A DNA stretch of 64,000 nt from Tritrichomonas foetus. Its lineage: Eukaryota > Parabasalia > Tritrichomonadida > Tritrichomonadidae. This document shows, piece after piece, positions 49,929-59,328 of the stretch. A program made the position numbers and the translations under genes. Position 1 is the first letter of the stretch; each line of letters starts with the position of its first letter. Location: NCBI GenBank assembly GCA_001839685.1, contig MLAK01000586.1, forward strand, positions 33,340-97,339, read 5' to 3'. A model generated the notes under the pieces. It did not search any database and was not told the origin of the DNA. It was given only the letters and a program-made list of their open reading frames with translations.

Positions 49929-51083
49929 TTATTTTAATTCTGCTTTAGATGTGACAACAGCAACACGTGAATCAGCACATCCATAGTATAAATACCATGT
50001 GTTTTTATAATAAACCAGTCCTTCTGTAAAAACAGTTCCATCTGGATATTGACCACTTTTTTCAAAGTCATCTTTTGGCGCTAAAAAGGGCTTATCAAGA
50101 CGTGTAATCAGCTTTTCTGGATTGTTAAGATCAAATAAAGCTTGTCCAGCACAATAAGCATTATCAGGGTAGTCAGCATCACCATCACCCTTCTTATTCT
50201 TTCCATTATAAATGAGAACAATTCCTTTTGATGTTAAAATTGCTGGGGGGCCACATTCAGTTAATTGACTATCAAAGAAACCCTTTCTTGGTGAGAAAAG
50301 TTTTTTCAAACTTCCATCATCATTTACTACTGGTTTCCAATCATATAAATTATCAGAATAGGCGCAATAGACATGTTCTTCTCCCCAATACATGAAATAT
50401 TGTCCATTAACCTTTGAAATGACTAATTTACCTTCATCATTAACACGGGTTAAAATTGAAGCTGATTTGGTGGCCATATTAACAAATTTTCCGTCATAAG
50501 CATTTTGGAAAACTGGTCCATATTTGACCCATTCTTTAAGGTCTCTTGAAATAGCTGCTGCAAGACGAGGAACTTTTCTATTCCATTGTGTATAAAGAAT
50601 AACATAAGTTCCATCATCAGTAACGGCAACTCTTGGATCTTCACATCCTCCTGGCCACTCATTATCTTTTTGACCATCTTCTGCTGGATATACAATTGGG
50701 GATGTTGATCTTTCAAAAGCTACTCCATCATATGACGTAGCATATCCAACGCGAGACGTTCTTTTCCCAATTCCTTGCGCTGAATTATCTTCAGCACGAT
50801 ACATCACTACAATTTTTCCATCTTTTACAACTGCTGCTGGATTAAATGTGTCAGATTGTTCCCATTGTATTTCTTCTTTGTTCATTGGACAGTACCATGA
50901 TGTCTCAGCTGGTGAAATTACTGGGTTAACTCCTTCGGGTCTTTCCCATCCAAGAAGAGCCCAAGAATCATCATTATTTTGAGCTACTTTTTTTGTATAC
51001 CATGAATAAATATTGGGGAAACTATATCTATGTGAATATGTTTTCTGCTCAGAAATAGCGATGTGTAAAAGAATAAAAAACAT
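49929..51083 (-). CDS. Secreted glycoside hydrolase/phosphorylase, GH130-like five-bladed beta-propeller
   Basis: The 384-residue protein starts with a short hydrophobic signal (MFFILLHIAIS). Its body matches the GH130/GH43-type five-bladed propeller: NPAAVVKDGKIVVMYRAED, SRVGYATSYDGVAFER, and the diagnostic GCEDPRV (Glu148-Arg151). LAAAISRDLKEW and a C-terminal EGLVYYKNTWYLYYGCAD repeat complete it. GH130 enzymes phosphorolyse or hydrolyse beta-1,2- or beta-1,4-mannosides. An extracellular or lysosomal role in sugar harvesting is likely. The family is mainly bacterial, so lateral transfer is plausible. A perfect Inr (TCATTATTC) abuts the start codon, supporting this start. Confidence 0.75.
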   Translation of the reverse strand: MFFILLHIAISEQKTYSHRYSFPNIYSWYTKKVAQNNDDSWALLGWERPEGVNPVISPAETSWYCPMNKEEIQWEQSDTFNPAAVVKDGKIVVMYRAEDNSAQGIGKRTSRVGYATSYDGVAFERSTSPIVYPAEDGQKDNEWPGGCEDPRVAVTDDGTYVILYTQWNRKVPRLAAAISRDLKEWVKYGPVFQNAYDGKFVNMATKSASILTRVNDEGKLVISKVNGQYFMYWGEEHVYCAYSDNLYDWKPVVNDDGSLKKLFSPRKGFFDSQLTECGPPAILTSKGIVLIYNGKNKKGDGDADYPDNAYCAGQALFDLNNPEKLITRLDKPFLAPKDDFEKSGQYPDGTVFTEGLVYYKNTWYLYYGCADSRVAVVTSKAELK

Positions 51084-51092
51084 GAATAATGA
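51084..51092 (-). promoter_or_regulatory. Initiator (Inr) element
   Basis: On the minus strand TCATTATTC matches TCAYTWYT and touches the ATG at 51083. TGACCA lies at 51148-51153 further upstream. Confidence 0.6.
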
Positions 51093-51530
51093 TATGGAAA
51101 TTCACTTGCCAGAATTTGACATAATATATATGCCAGAACGACTGTCATGACCATTGAAAATTGTCAAATGACAGGATGAGATAATGTATTGCACTTTGCG
51201 ATTTAGAAAATAAGCAAGCACACAGTAAGGTTTGGGTGTATTCCCATAGTTTGAAACTATTATTGTTAGGGCCCAGTGTTTGAGAAAAATCTGAATTTAA
51301 GTTAAGGATCTTTACATATTTGAGAGACCTTCCTCCTAAGTATGCAAGAAGTTATACTACTTTCGTAGAATAGAATAGATTACTAAACTTAAAGATATAG
51401 TTATATCACATCCTAGTTGTGAAAGTAGCGAAGCGGAAAACAAATTATCATATCAACAATTTTGAATTTTTATCGGTTTTTTTATAATTATTGCTGATAT
51501 AATAATGTAATAAAAATTAGTATACTAATA
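51093..51530. other. Intergenic spacer
   Basis: It lies between the GH130-like gene and the Tubby-like gene (tandem, minus). No coding signal was found and no RNA gene was recognised. Confidence 0.45.
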
Positions 51531-52304
51531 TTATCTATGAAATATTCCTGTATGAAGACTTGTCAAAGCAAGGGCAAATGCTGAAAAGAGAGTAAATGGT
51601 CGTGAAATCCGAATTGTGAAACGATCATTAGTTGAGGAGCGAACAAAAATGCAAACTTCCTTAACATAATCTTCTTTATCAACACAGACAAAATTTTTAA
51701 TAGATTGTATTGTGTTCAAATCATGGAAATCTTGATAATAATTTCCGTTAATAACAATTGGAGGCTTTGAAATAAATTTGGATCCATCAGAAAAAGTTAA
51801 TTCGAAAGAACGGCATCCATTCCTTCCTAAAAAGTTTTCTCCATATTGAACTGTGAAATTATTTATTGAGGATTCTGGACCAGAAACTGTATAATTCAAT
51901 CCTTTGGAGTCAGAAATAATGGTTCCAACGAGTTTCCCACTAATTGGTTCATATATAAAAAACTTACAATGAAAAGGGGAAGATTTATTTTTTGCTGTAA
52001 ATATTGGATCTTGGTCTTGTCCGAAAAGGAGATAAATATAAATCCCAAATGGTCCTCTTTTTTCACGTTTCATGATGCATTCATTAATCATATTATCTGG
52101 AATAGATCTACTAATATCAGAAATAAATGTTTCATAGCTTAATCTTGAAACAGTTGGTGAATTCGGATGTGTAATAACTGGCTCAACATTTTGTTGAATT
52201 TGTTCACTGCTCATTGAAGAATGAATTACTTCATTTCCTTCTTCATCAGTCTGTGAACTCATTTCAACATCAGAAGAGCTAGAACTCATTGTAATCAAAT
52301 TCAT
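51531..52304 (-). CDS. Tubby-like family protein
   Basis: The 257-residue protein has a Ser-rich disordered N-terminus (about 1-55). A Tubby C-terminal beta-barrel follows (about 60-257). Recognisable elements are a 'CIMKREKRGPFGIYIYLLF' strand, a CKFFIYEP strand, GKLVGTIISDSKGLNYTV (the fold's GKLRSN..GT.F.VYD block), and the final RPFTLFSAFALALTSLHTG helix, which matches the buried hydrophobic helix (YPLCALQAFAIALSSFD). Tubby domains bind phosphoinositides and help deliver cargo to cilia with IFT, which fits the neighbouring flagellar genes. The start could instead be the Met in MSSSSSDV (52289). Confidence 0.8.
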   Translation of the reverse strand: MNLITMSSSSSDVEMSSQTDEEGNEVIHSSMSSEQIQQNVEPVITHPNSPTVSRLSYETFISDISRSIPDNMINECIMKREKRGPFGIYIYLLFGQDQDPIFTAKNKSSPFHCKFFIYEPISGKLVGTIISDSKGLNYTVSGPESSINNFTVQYGENFLGRNGCRSFELTFSDGSKFISKPPIVINGNYYQDFHDLNTIQSIKNFVCVDKEDYVKEVCIFVRSSTNDRFTIRISRPFTLFSAFALALTSLHTGIFHR

Positions 52305-52695
52305 AAACGTGCCTTTTTGAAAAGTTTCTGTGGAATTGAATATATAAATGGTCAGATCGATTAATCAATATCGTTTTTTTGATCAAATAATGCATTATTT
52401 ACTCCACATTTTCTCCTGAACAAGATTTATTTAATAAGTTTCCATAATATTTTTTTCTTTGAAATATAAGAAATTTAAAAGACAACAAAGAATTTTGAAA
52501 TCATGATTTTCACAATATATCACAAAATACAATGGACATATTTAATAACACTAAAATGGTTTCATCATGCATTAAAAGAATGAAAGTCAGGACTATTGGC
52601 AAACAAAAATAGATTTTCATAATGGTTGAGTTGATATGACTTAGAAATGCATTTCACATCACATTTTTTATCTTTTCAAAGCATTTTTGGGGCTC
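52305..52695. other. Divergent promoter region
   Basis: It lies between the Tubby-like gene (-) and the gene at 52696 (+). TGGTCA is at 52349-52354, 45 bp from the Tubby start. TCACATTTTTTATC lies near the other start. Confidence 0.45.
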
Positions 52696-54393
52696 ATGTT
52701 TGAGTATGAGCTACTCCTTTTATTAGTTACCACAACATGTATTATGTATTTCATATCAAAAAAGGAACCAAAAGACACAAAAAAAGATAAATATCAGATA
52801 AGTAATTCGAGATTTCGAAAAGTCAAGAAAATTACCAAAGATCAGATTTTATATGAATCTATCAAAAACGGCAGGCCTTATATAGGATATAGAATTTACA
52901 CACGTTTTGTGCCCATGGAAATCTCCAAAAAGTTTCAGGTTATTCAAAATATTACAAACCAAACACAATCGCAAAGTAAAAATAACAATAAAGATGATAT
53001 GCGACAAAGCTATCCTATTTTTGAATTTTATTCGATTGAAAGGCTCAAGTATTTTGATGTTCGAATAAATGAAGTCATTCTTTTTTCACCAATTATAGTT
53101 TCAAACAACACAATTGCATTACAATCACATATTTCATTGATTGAAGAAAAACAAAAATTTATTAATGAGTCAATTAATGAAACGTTTCAACCAATCCAAT
53201 TTCCAGGATTTTCTCTTAAGCATCTCATTCCAAATCATTTTTATAAGCCAGGACATAACGATAATTTTAATGGAAATTGTATATTTGAAATGGACAATGA
53301 AACTATCTATTTGACCAAGGAAGAAGAGAAATTACTAAGAATCAATAATAAAATTGACAATATCAACATTTTAGAAAATTGTATGGGTCTTCTAAAGTCG
53401 TTATCACATCTTTTTATGTCGCGATTTTCTTTCCACAATTTGTTCTTTTTCGTCCTAAAATTCTTTGCTGATGTTTGTAAAACCGGTATTATTTTCCAGC
53501 TATTTCAAAATATACCTTTGACAATCAAAATATATGATTTTATTCTTGCACATGATACAAGTGATGATCGTCGTGTGAAATGCCTTGAATATTTGATTAG
53601 TACATTTAACATCTTCATAAGCCCACAACAAACATATCATTATTTCATCGAATTAGAAAAAATGGCCAAAGATGGAAATTCGTATGCATGTTTACTTCTT
53701 TTCATATTCTGTCGTCTTCCTCCCCATATGGATTACAATTTTAACGAATACTTGAAAATTGGAAGTAAAGACCCTAATATTTATCTTTTTAAAGCTTTTC
53801 ATGGTGCTGATGAAAAAATAATCTCCAGTCAAAAAGAAAGAGACAAATGTATCATGGAAGGAATTAATCTAGGAATTGAAAATCATGATAAATATTCTTT
53901 CTTCATTAAATTTTTATTTTGTGCCGAAAAGGATTCGAATTATTCTCAACAATTTCTTGAAACAAGCCTAGATTTAAATTGTGACATTGCTTTTCTCGGA
54001 GTTGTGTCATTTGAGAAAGAAATATCAAAATTCGCAAAGTATACGAAAAAATATATGAAAAGAGGAAATTTGTTGGCATTTACAATATATATGGATATGT
54101 TGAAAGAAGGGACATATTTTTCTCGATCAGAGGAAAAAGCCAAAAGAATTGAGAAAATGTTATTAAAATGTGGGTGTACCAAAGATTGCCAAGGTCAAAA
54201 TTTAGGTACAAGTAGTTACCGAAATGAAAATCAAGAGATAAGCATTCTCAATCCATTCATTGACTTTTTGATTCAAATTTTCGACAAATTAATTAGAATT
54301 TTGACCACATGTAAAAATTACTTAATTTCACGAAAAAAAGTTCAGAAGGTAGCGAAAAGATCTGTTGAAAGATATAACAAAAAGTGCGATTAA
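52696..54393 (+). CDS. Membrane-anchored helical-repeat protein, unknown
   Basis: The first ATG of the frame is at 52696 (MFEYELL). One N-terminal membrane segment (about 5-20) is followed by a Lys-rich stretch (SKKEPKDTKKDK), suggesting an anchor with a cytosolic body. Residues ~240-490 are helical with Sel1/TPR-like spacing (YFIELEKMAKDGNSYACLLL, MKRGNLLAFTIYMDMLKEG). A C-terminal Cys pair (CGCTKDC), a hydrophobic stretch and a basic tail end the protein (565 aa). Trichomonads have many such proteins with a kinase-less Sel1 region. No function can be assigned. Confidence 0.65.
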   Translation: MFEYELLLLLVTTTCIMYFISKKEPKDTKKDKYQISNSRFRKVKKITKDQILYESIKNGRPYIGYRIYTRFVPMEISKKFQVIQNITNQTQSQSKNNNKDDMRQSYPIFEFYSIERLKYFDVRINEVILFSPIIVSNNTIALQSHISLIEEKQKFINESINETFQPIQFPGFSLKHLIPNHFYKPGHNDNFNGNCIFEMDNETIYLTKEEEKLLRINNKIDNINILENCMGLLKSLSHLFMSRFSFHNLFFFVLKFFADVCKTGIIFQLFQNIPLTIKIYDFILAHDTSDDRRVKCLEYLISTFNIFISPQQTYHYFIELEKMAKDGNSYACLLLFIFCRLPPHMDYNFNEYLKIGSKDPNIYLFKAFHGADEKIISSQKERDKCIMEGINLGIENHDKYSFFIKFLFCAEKDSNYSQQFLETSLDLNCDIAFLGVVSFEKEISKFAKYTKKYMKRGNLLAFTIYMDMLKEGTYFSRSEEKAKRIEKMLLKCGCTKDCQGQNLGTSSYRNENQEISILNPFIDFLIQIFDKLIRILTTCKNYLISRKKVQKVAKRSVERYNKKCD

Positions 54394-54770
54394 TTAAGAG
54401 TGAAATTCATTGGGCAATATCACTCATAGTAAAATTCCTTTGTATAGTATCTTTCTTGCATCAAAAAAATCAAAAGAAAAGAATTATTCAATTATAATTA
54501 CAATTATGCTTTAAATAAACATGATTTCGTCAAATAACAGGCGCCTCATCAATTTTACATGGGGAAAAAATTGGAAATTTAACAAGGATGAAAAATTTGG
54601 TTGAGAAAGAGTCTAACCTCGATAAAAAATAATCGAAGACAATCATTTTATTGACGTGATAGTCCAAAGCTGGTATACTAACATATTTTCTGAACTTTAT
54701 ACCCGAACTCACTCAAACTGGGACATTCTTAAATGAGATCTTCAAGGCATATCAAAGGGAATAAGAAAAT
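54394..54770. other. Intergenic spacer
   Basis: It is AT-rich. A 60-codon minus-strand open frame within it shows no recognisable features. Confidence 0.4.
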
Positions 54771-55025
54771 GTGAAGGATGCTAGTCATTACCTAAAAATG
54801 ATCGAAATTTTACTTGAACATAGCGCTGATTCAGATCAATATTTAAACTTTCCTTATGAGAGGAAAGTGCTGTCCAATATTTCGTTACCAATAGTTGATG
54901 GAAATATAGAAGAATTTTTCGACAATCATGAACAGAAACTCTCCGAAATGAAATTGGCCGTTTATAACAAGATGAGGCGTCTTGTTTATCAAAAGAATAG
55001 AGATTCGCAAGAGCTTACCTATTAG
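54771..55025 (+). pseudogene. Possible gene fragment, 84 codons without a good start
   Basis: The frame has protein-like composition (helical, 'DGNIEEFFDNHEQKLSEMKLAV') but opens with GTG. Its first ATG is nine codons in, and no Inr was found. It may be a relic of a larger gene or a chance frame. Confidence 0.25.
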
Positions 55026-55468
55026 ATATTCAGTAGAAATTTATCTGAACATGTTGAATATCAAAAATAAATCCATATATTTACTTTGTAATAAATGTTC
55101 GTTTGTAATGGAAATTCTAATGTTTTCTTGTGTGTATTTCATGCAATTATTTGTCTGTTTCAAAAATTCCTTCGTCGAACTGTCTGGTGTGTTCATCAGA
55201 CCAAAAAACTGAAAAAGGAATGATGAGAAAGGGTGATTACGATTTCTATAAATAATAATAAAAAAATCTCAATTTTAATTCTATTTACTGATAAATAAAT
55301 TAGTACATATGAATATAATAAACAATAGCCACCTCCTTCATGTCAAATATGAATGCTTGTCAAAATTGCGAAAATGAGAAATCTATTCTTTAGATATCTG
55401 ATCATCTATTATTTTTCCAAGAGAAATTTAAACTTTGATCTATAATTGAGCATGCTATTTCGATATTT
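55026..55468. other. Intergenic spacer
   Basis: No supported gene. It contains the 3' end of the coiled-coil gene on the minus strand. Confidence 0.4.
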
Positions 55469-56611
55469 TTATAACTTCTTCTTTCTGCCACTTGAAGTGC
55501 TTCCTGCTGCAGAAGTTCCAGTGAGCTTCCTAGACATTCCAGTTGACATCTGGCCGAGCCTGCCTGAACCTGCACCTGATCGAGGCGATGCACGTGACGA
55601 AGTACTTCTGGATGTTGATGTTGATGTTGATCGTGATGAAGAGGTAGAAGAAATACTTCGTGCTGATGATTTTGACTTTCCTATTTTTTCAGTAGTTGGT
55701 GTAGCGGTTATGTCAGCGGATGTCACTTTTTGGTCATTATTTTGTGGCGCGCTTTTCATCGGCTTACTTTGTCCTGATCCAGGCTGCTGTTGGCTATCTC
55801 TAAGCAGATCGTTGATCCGTTGATTTAATTCAAAAATTGCATCTTCTTTCACTTCATCATCAGCGACTAATGAATTACATCGAACTTCTGCCCTTTGACG
55901 AATCAATTGAACGCCACTTTCGAACCGTTGCTCTGTTTCAAGTCTTCTCAATTGAACTTCTGCATTTAAATTCGATATTTCCTCGTCGTACTTTTGAGTA
56001 ATATGTTCGATTGCGTCCTGTTGCTTTGCTGCGAGCATTGAGCGAGATTCGGCAAATTCCTTATCTATTTTTTGTTTCCTTTCCTCGAGTTCATTTTCGC
56101 CTGTGAGCCTTGCTCGATCTCTTAAATTTCTGGCATCTTCGTATCGTCCTGCAACCGCCGCAGCTTTGGCCTGTTCCAAAAGGTCAATTTGATCGGGAAC
56201 TTCCCTTTCAGCTTCTCGAAGTAAAGCAATACTGTGCGACTTGTCGATGTTTTTGAGCTCTTTCTCATGCTGTAAAACAGTTTTATCAATCAATTCTTGG
56301 TAGGTTGCATTCAATTGAGATTCTTGTTTCATATTAAATTCGTTAATGTCGTTTCTGATGTTTTCGTACTTGGTGATGTGTTCATTTAAGTCTTTGATGA
56401 TCTCTGAGTTGATCTTTGCGATGCGATCTGCAATAATTTGTTCATTTTGTTCGCGAATCTGTCTGTCATACTCTTCGGCGGCATCAAAGTCAAGGGCTTG
56501 GATAGCTAATTTCTTCTTGTTCCGGAGCTCGGTGAGCTTATCGTTGGCGATTGAGGAAGAAATCGACATCGAATGATGTAGGAAACCGTTTTTTCGAGAA
56601 ATTCTAAACAT
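55469..56611 (-). CDS. Coiled-coil protein with Ser/Arg-rich basic tail
   Basis: Residues ~20-270 form long charged helices. Paired 'AIQALDFDAAEEYDRQI' and 'AAAVAGRYEDARNLRDR' motifs resemble UVR/CLASP-like helical hairpins that occur in trichomonad cytoskeletal proteins. The last ~100 residues are Ser/Thr/Arg/Gly-rich and strongly basic, a plausible microtubule-binding tail. Two starts are possible. The outer ATG at 56611 has TGACCA 18 bp upstream. An inner ATG at 56569 (MSISSS) is directly preceded by TCATTCG and may be the true start. The family is not recognised beyond this. A structural role is inferred from composition only. Confidence 0.7.
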   Translation of the reverse strand: MFRISRKNGFLHHSMSISSSIANDKLTELRNKKKLAIQALDFDAAEEYDRQIREQNEQIIADRIAKINSEIIKDLNEHITKYENIRNDINEFNMKQESQLNATYQELIDKTVLQHEKELKNIDKSHSIALLREAEREVPDQIDLLEQAKAAAVAGRYEDARNLRDRARLTGENELEERKQKIDKEFAESRSMLAAKQQDAIEHITQKYDEEISNLNAEVQLRRLETEQRFESGVQLIRQRAEVRCNSLVADDEVKEDAIFELNQRINDLLRDSQQQPGSGQSKPMKSAPQNNDQKVTSADITATPTTEKIGKSKSSARSISSTSSSRSTSTSTSRSTSSRASPRSGAGSGRLGQMSTGMSRKLTGTSAAGSTSSGRKKKL

Positions 56612-56984
56612 ACATTAATTCAAATATGTGACCATATAGATATACAAAACTATATAATTTTTCAACTTTTTAAATAAACTTGTTTTATTACTGATACTAT
56701 TGTTTTGTTTTGTTTTGATCATTGTTTTATTGTGTTTTGATTATTGTTTTGTTTTGTTTTGATCATCTTTTCTCACAAACTTCTATACTCCGATCTTCGA
56801 GATTTACAGGGAGTCAATATTATTTCATACAGAAAATTAAATTGAAATCAGAACCAAGGAAATCATAGTGGATTGGTGAATAGTAATAATAAGAATTAAA
56901 ATATTCAAAGGATATAAATATAAAACTGGAAAATTTTTAAAATATCAATTAATATTTTCAAAATCACTAATAATAAAACCTTAA
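56612..56984. other. Intergenic spacer with TTTTG repeats
   Basis: It holds the upstream motif TGACCATAT (56629) and the TTTTG-rich repeat listed separately. Confidence 0.5.
56698..56765. repeat. TTTTG-rich imperfect tandem repeat
   Basis: Two ~33-bp units each contain several TTTTG pentamers and end in TTTTGATCAT-like sequence. Confidence 0.75.
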
Positions 56985-58964
56985 TTATTGTTCAGAATGC
57001 ATCTTCATGCATTTCTTTACAGCAAGTGTTATATTTCTGAATGTTTCTCTTTCTTTATCATCAATACCCTGGTCGGCACCAATCTGGTTACTAATGCTTT
57101 GAATTCCCGCTTTCAGTTTTTCGTTGGCAGACCTTGGAAGTTGTTGAAGTAATAATTTGGAGAAATACTCCCAATGGAAATCAAATGAATTCAATTGTTT
57201 TACATCTTTAATGAGTGAACCAGTTTTTTCAACAACGTCAAGAATAGCATCAACCAAAAGATCAGCTGTTTCATTAAACAGATTTTGTGGTAAATTCAAC
57301 ATATCCAAAAATTGAGTCATTGCTTCAATTCCACCTGCAAAAGTCGGATCAAGATCATCAATTCCTTCGAATTGGAGTTGATGAAGTGGAAGACACTGTT
57401 CAGACCACAATGATGCAAATGTTTGAACAAGCATTTGATTAATACTATTCATTATTTTACGACATTCGTTTGTTGCAAGTTGTTCGTCCGGAAAGTCATA
57501 TTTTGTTATGTCTGTGAATTCTTTCAATGTTTCAGGAAGAAGCAAATATTCTACACAGACTAATTGAACAAGAATCGCGCAGAATTTAAATATAGACGGT
57601 GTTGATTCAATTAGAAGCTCTTTACAACCAATTGAATAAGCCAAAACTAGATCTTTTAATAATTTCGAACAATCATAAAACATTTCAGGTACATATAAAG
57701 AACGCATTTCTTGAAGAAATTGAATCACATGTGACCGGAAGTGTTCAAATGAAGAACTAAGCGGGAAATTCTGCAGTTGAAGTTTTTTGATACCATCCAT
57801 ATTAATATCCATATCATCTGCTTTAATTGCTTCGGAAATATCTTTCATATGTTGGTGAGCTGATGTAGAAAGTAAGACAATGAAACGTTTTGGAAGTGTA
57901 TCAAATATATTCAGAGTGGATATACCTAAATATTCTAATGGTTTTAATTCTTTTCGCATTATTACAACAGAATCTTTAACGAGGTTGTAATTTCCAGAAA
58001 AGTTTTGAGGATGAGCGATTGGAAGTTTTGTGTCAATGATTTGATTCATCCAAACGAGGAGTGTTGGCAAGAAATGAGAATTATGAAAGAGTTTAAGGAA
58101 AATACTAGCTTTTTCAACTAATTCATTACATAAAATTTCAGTAGACTCTCGAACAAATTGCAGAAGCTGGCCAGTATTTTGAATGGAATTTAATTTTTCT
58201 TCAATGGTCTGAGTAGCAAGTTGTATGTAAAGTTGAACACTTTCTGTTTCATAGCCAAGTTGAACAAGTTGCATAAATTCATGCTGACCCTCTTCTGAGC
58301 TGATAGACATCGTTTTCAATCTTCCTGTGATGTCTTTCAATAAACTTTTCCTTGTTCTTTGGATCCACTCATCAAGTTGCTTAATTGGCTTGTAACTTGA
58401 TAGGCATGTTGATTTGATCACATTAACAACCAAATCAACCGACTCGCTGATTCGATGTTGCTTAACAAGAGAGTCATAAATGAGATGTGCATCAACAAGC
58501 GTGGCTGGCTGGTCGAGGATCTCTGAATTCTTAACTCGTGGTAACTTCGGAACTTCGGCGAATTTGGGGATTGGAAATGCGCGGGCCTCATCGACAAGCT
58601 TTTGGATTTCGGCAATACGTTGGGGAAATTCAAGAAACTCACGCTCGAATAAAGAAATACACTGCGAGAGACTGACGAAAAGAGAAGAGTCTTTTTCTAA
58701 TATTCCGACGATATTACTGTTAACTTGGGCTCGAATGTTGTCAAATCCTTCGATTTGCTTTTTGATAACTTCCGCATTTGACATTTCGCATATTTGCTTT
58801 GCTACTACTTCGGCATTGAAATCTTCGGAAGCGAAGTTGATTCTTCCAGCACCTCCGGCTGGAGATGGTGATGGTGGTGTTTGATGTTTCTCATCCTTCT
58901 TGGAATGCTTCTTTTCCTTCTCCTTCTCCTTATCTTTTTCTTTCTCTTTTTCGCCTTTTTTCAT
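56985..58964 (-). CDS. Exocyst complex component Exo84-like (EXOC8)
   Basis: The 659-residue protein has a Lys/Glu-rich N-terminus and a short Pro linker (about 1-40). A Vps51/Exo84-type helical block (about 45-130) follows, in which 'IEGFDNIRAQVNSNIVGIL' and 'FVSLSQCISLFEREF' match the conserved leucine-rich/NY..F..S.EI..LE pattern. An Exo84_C-like helical rod begins near 215 with 'FMQLVQLGYETESVQLYI', comparable to L..LGR...A..LFL. A PH domain between the two is not evident. The exocyst tethers secretory vesicles to the plasma membrane. Length is near human EXOC8 (725). Other CATCHR tether subunits are the main alternative. Confidence 0.65.
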   Translation of the reverse strand: MKKGEKEKEKDKEKEKEKKHSKKDEKHQTPPSPSPAGGAGRINFASEDFNAEVVAKQICEMSNAEVIKKQIEGFDNIRAQVNSNIVGILEKDSSLFVSLSQCISLFEREFLEFPQRIAEIQKLVDEARAFPIPKFAEVPKLPRVKNSEILDQPATLVDAHLIYDSLVKQHRISESVDLVVNVIKSTCLSSYKPIKQLDEWIQRTRKSLLKDITGRLKTMSISSEEGQHEFMQLVQLGYETESVQLYIQLATQTIEEKLNSIQNTGQLLQFVRESTEILCNELVEKASIFLKLFHNSHFLPTLLVWMNQIIDTKLPIAHPQNFSGNYNLVKDSVVIMRKELKPLEYLGISTLNIFDTLPKRFIVLLSTSAHQHMKDISEAIKADDMDINMDGIKKLQLQNFPLSSSFEHFRSHVIQFLQEMRSLYVPEMFYDCSKLLKDLVLAYSIGCKELLIESTPSIFKFCAILVQLVCVEYLLLPETLKEFTDITKYDFPDEQLATNECRKIMNSINQMLVQTFASLWSEQCLPLHQLQFEGIDDLDPTFAGGIEAMTQFLDMLNLPQNLFNETADLLVDAILDVVEKTGSLIKDVKQLNSFDFHWEYFSKLLLQQLPRSANEKLKAGIQSISNQIGADQGIDDKERETFRNITLAVKKCMKMHSEQ

Positions 58965-59328
58965 TTTTTATGATTTTCGATTTTTAATGATTTTGATAAC
59001 TTTTTATTTAAGAGTTATTCAATATATTGTAAATGACAATTGTTATTTTTCAATTATTTTCTTGCTAGCATGAATAGTTTTTGTGAAATTATTTTATTGA
59101 CATATTTTCGTATTTTTTTATTTTTGTCATCAACAAAATATATATAAAAGTTCATATGTTATTGGTAAAAATTAGTCAAATTTATATTGAATGATTGAAT
59201 GGAAATTTCTTTGTTAAATTGGTTTCAGATAGTCTATATTTATCGATTAATACCAAACAGAGTAAGAGAATTAATTGGCCAACTAATGATAGATTATTCA
59301 AAAAAAGTTTTAAAATTTCTTTCATAAT
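58965..59328. other. Divergent promoter region
   Basis: It lies between the Exo84-like gene (-) and Rpn7 (+). TCATTA/TCATAA initiator-like sites occur close to both start codons (ATCATAAAAA before the minus start; TTCATAAT before the plus start). Confidence 0.45.

Noticed and set aside
54530..54712. 60-codon minus-strand frame in the spacer after 54393
   Set aside because: Short, no motif, no upstream signal.
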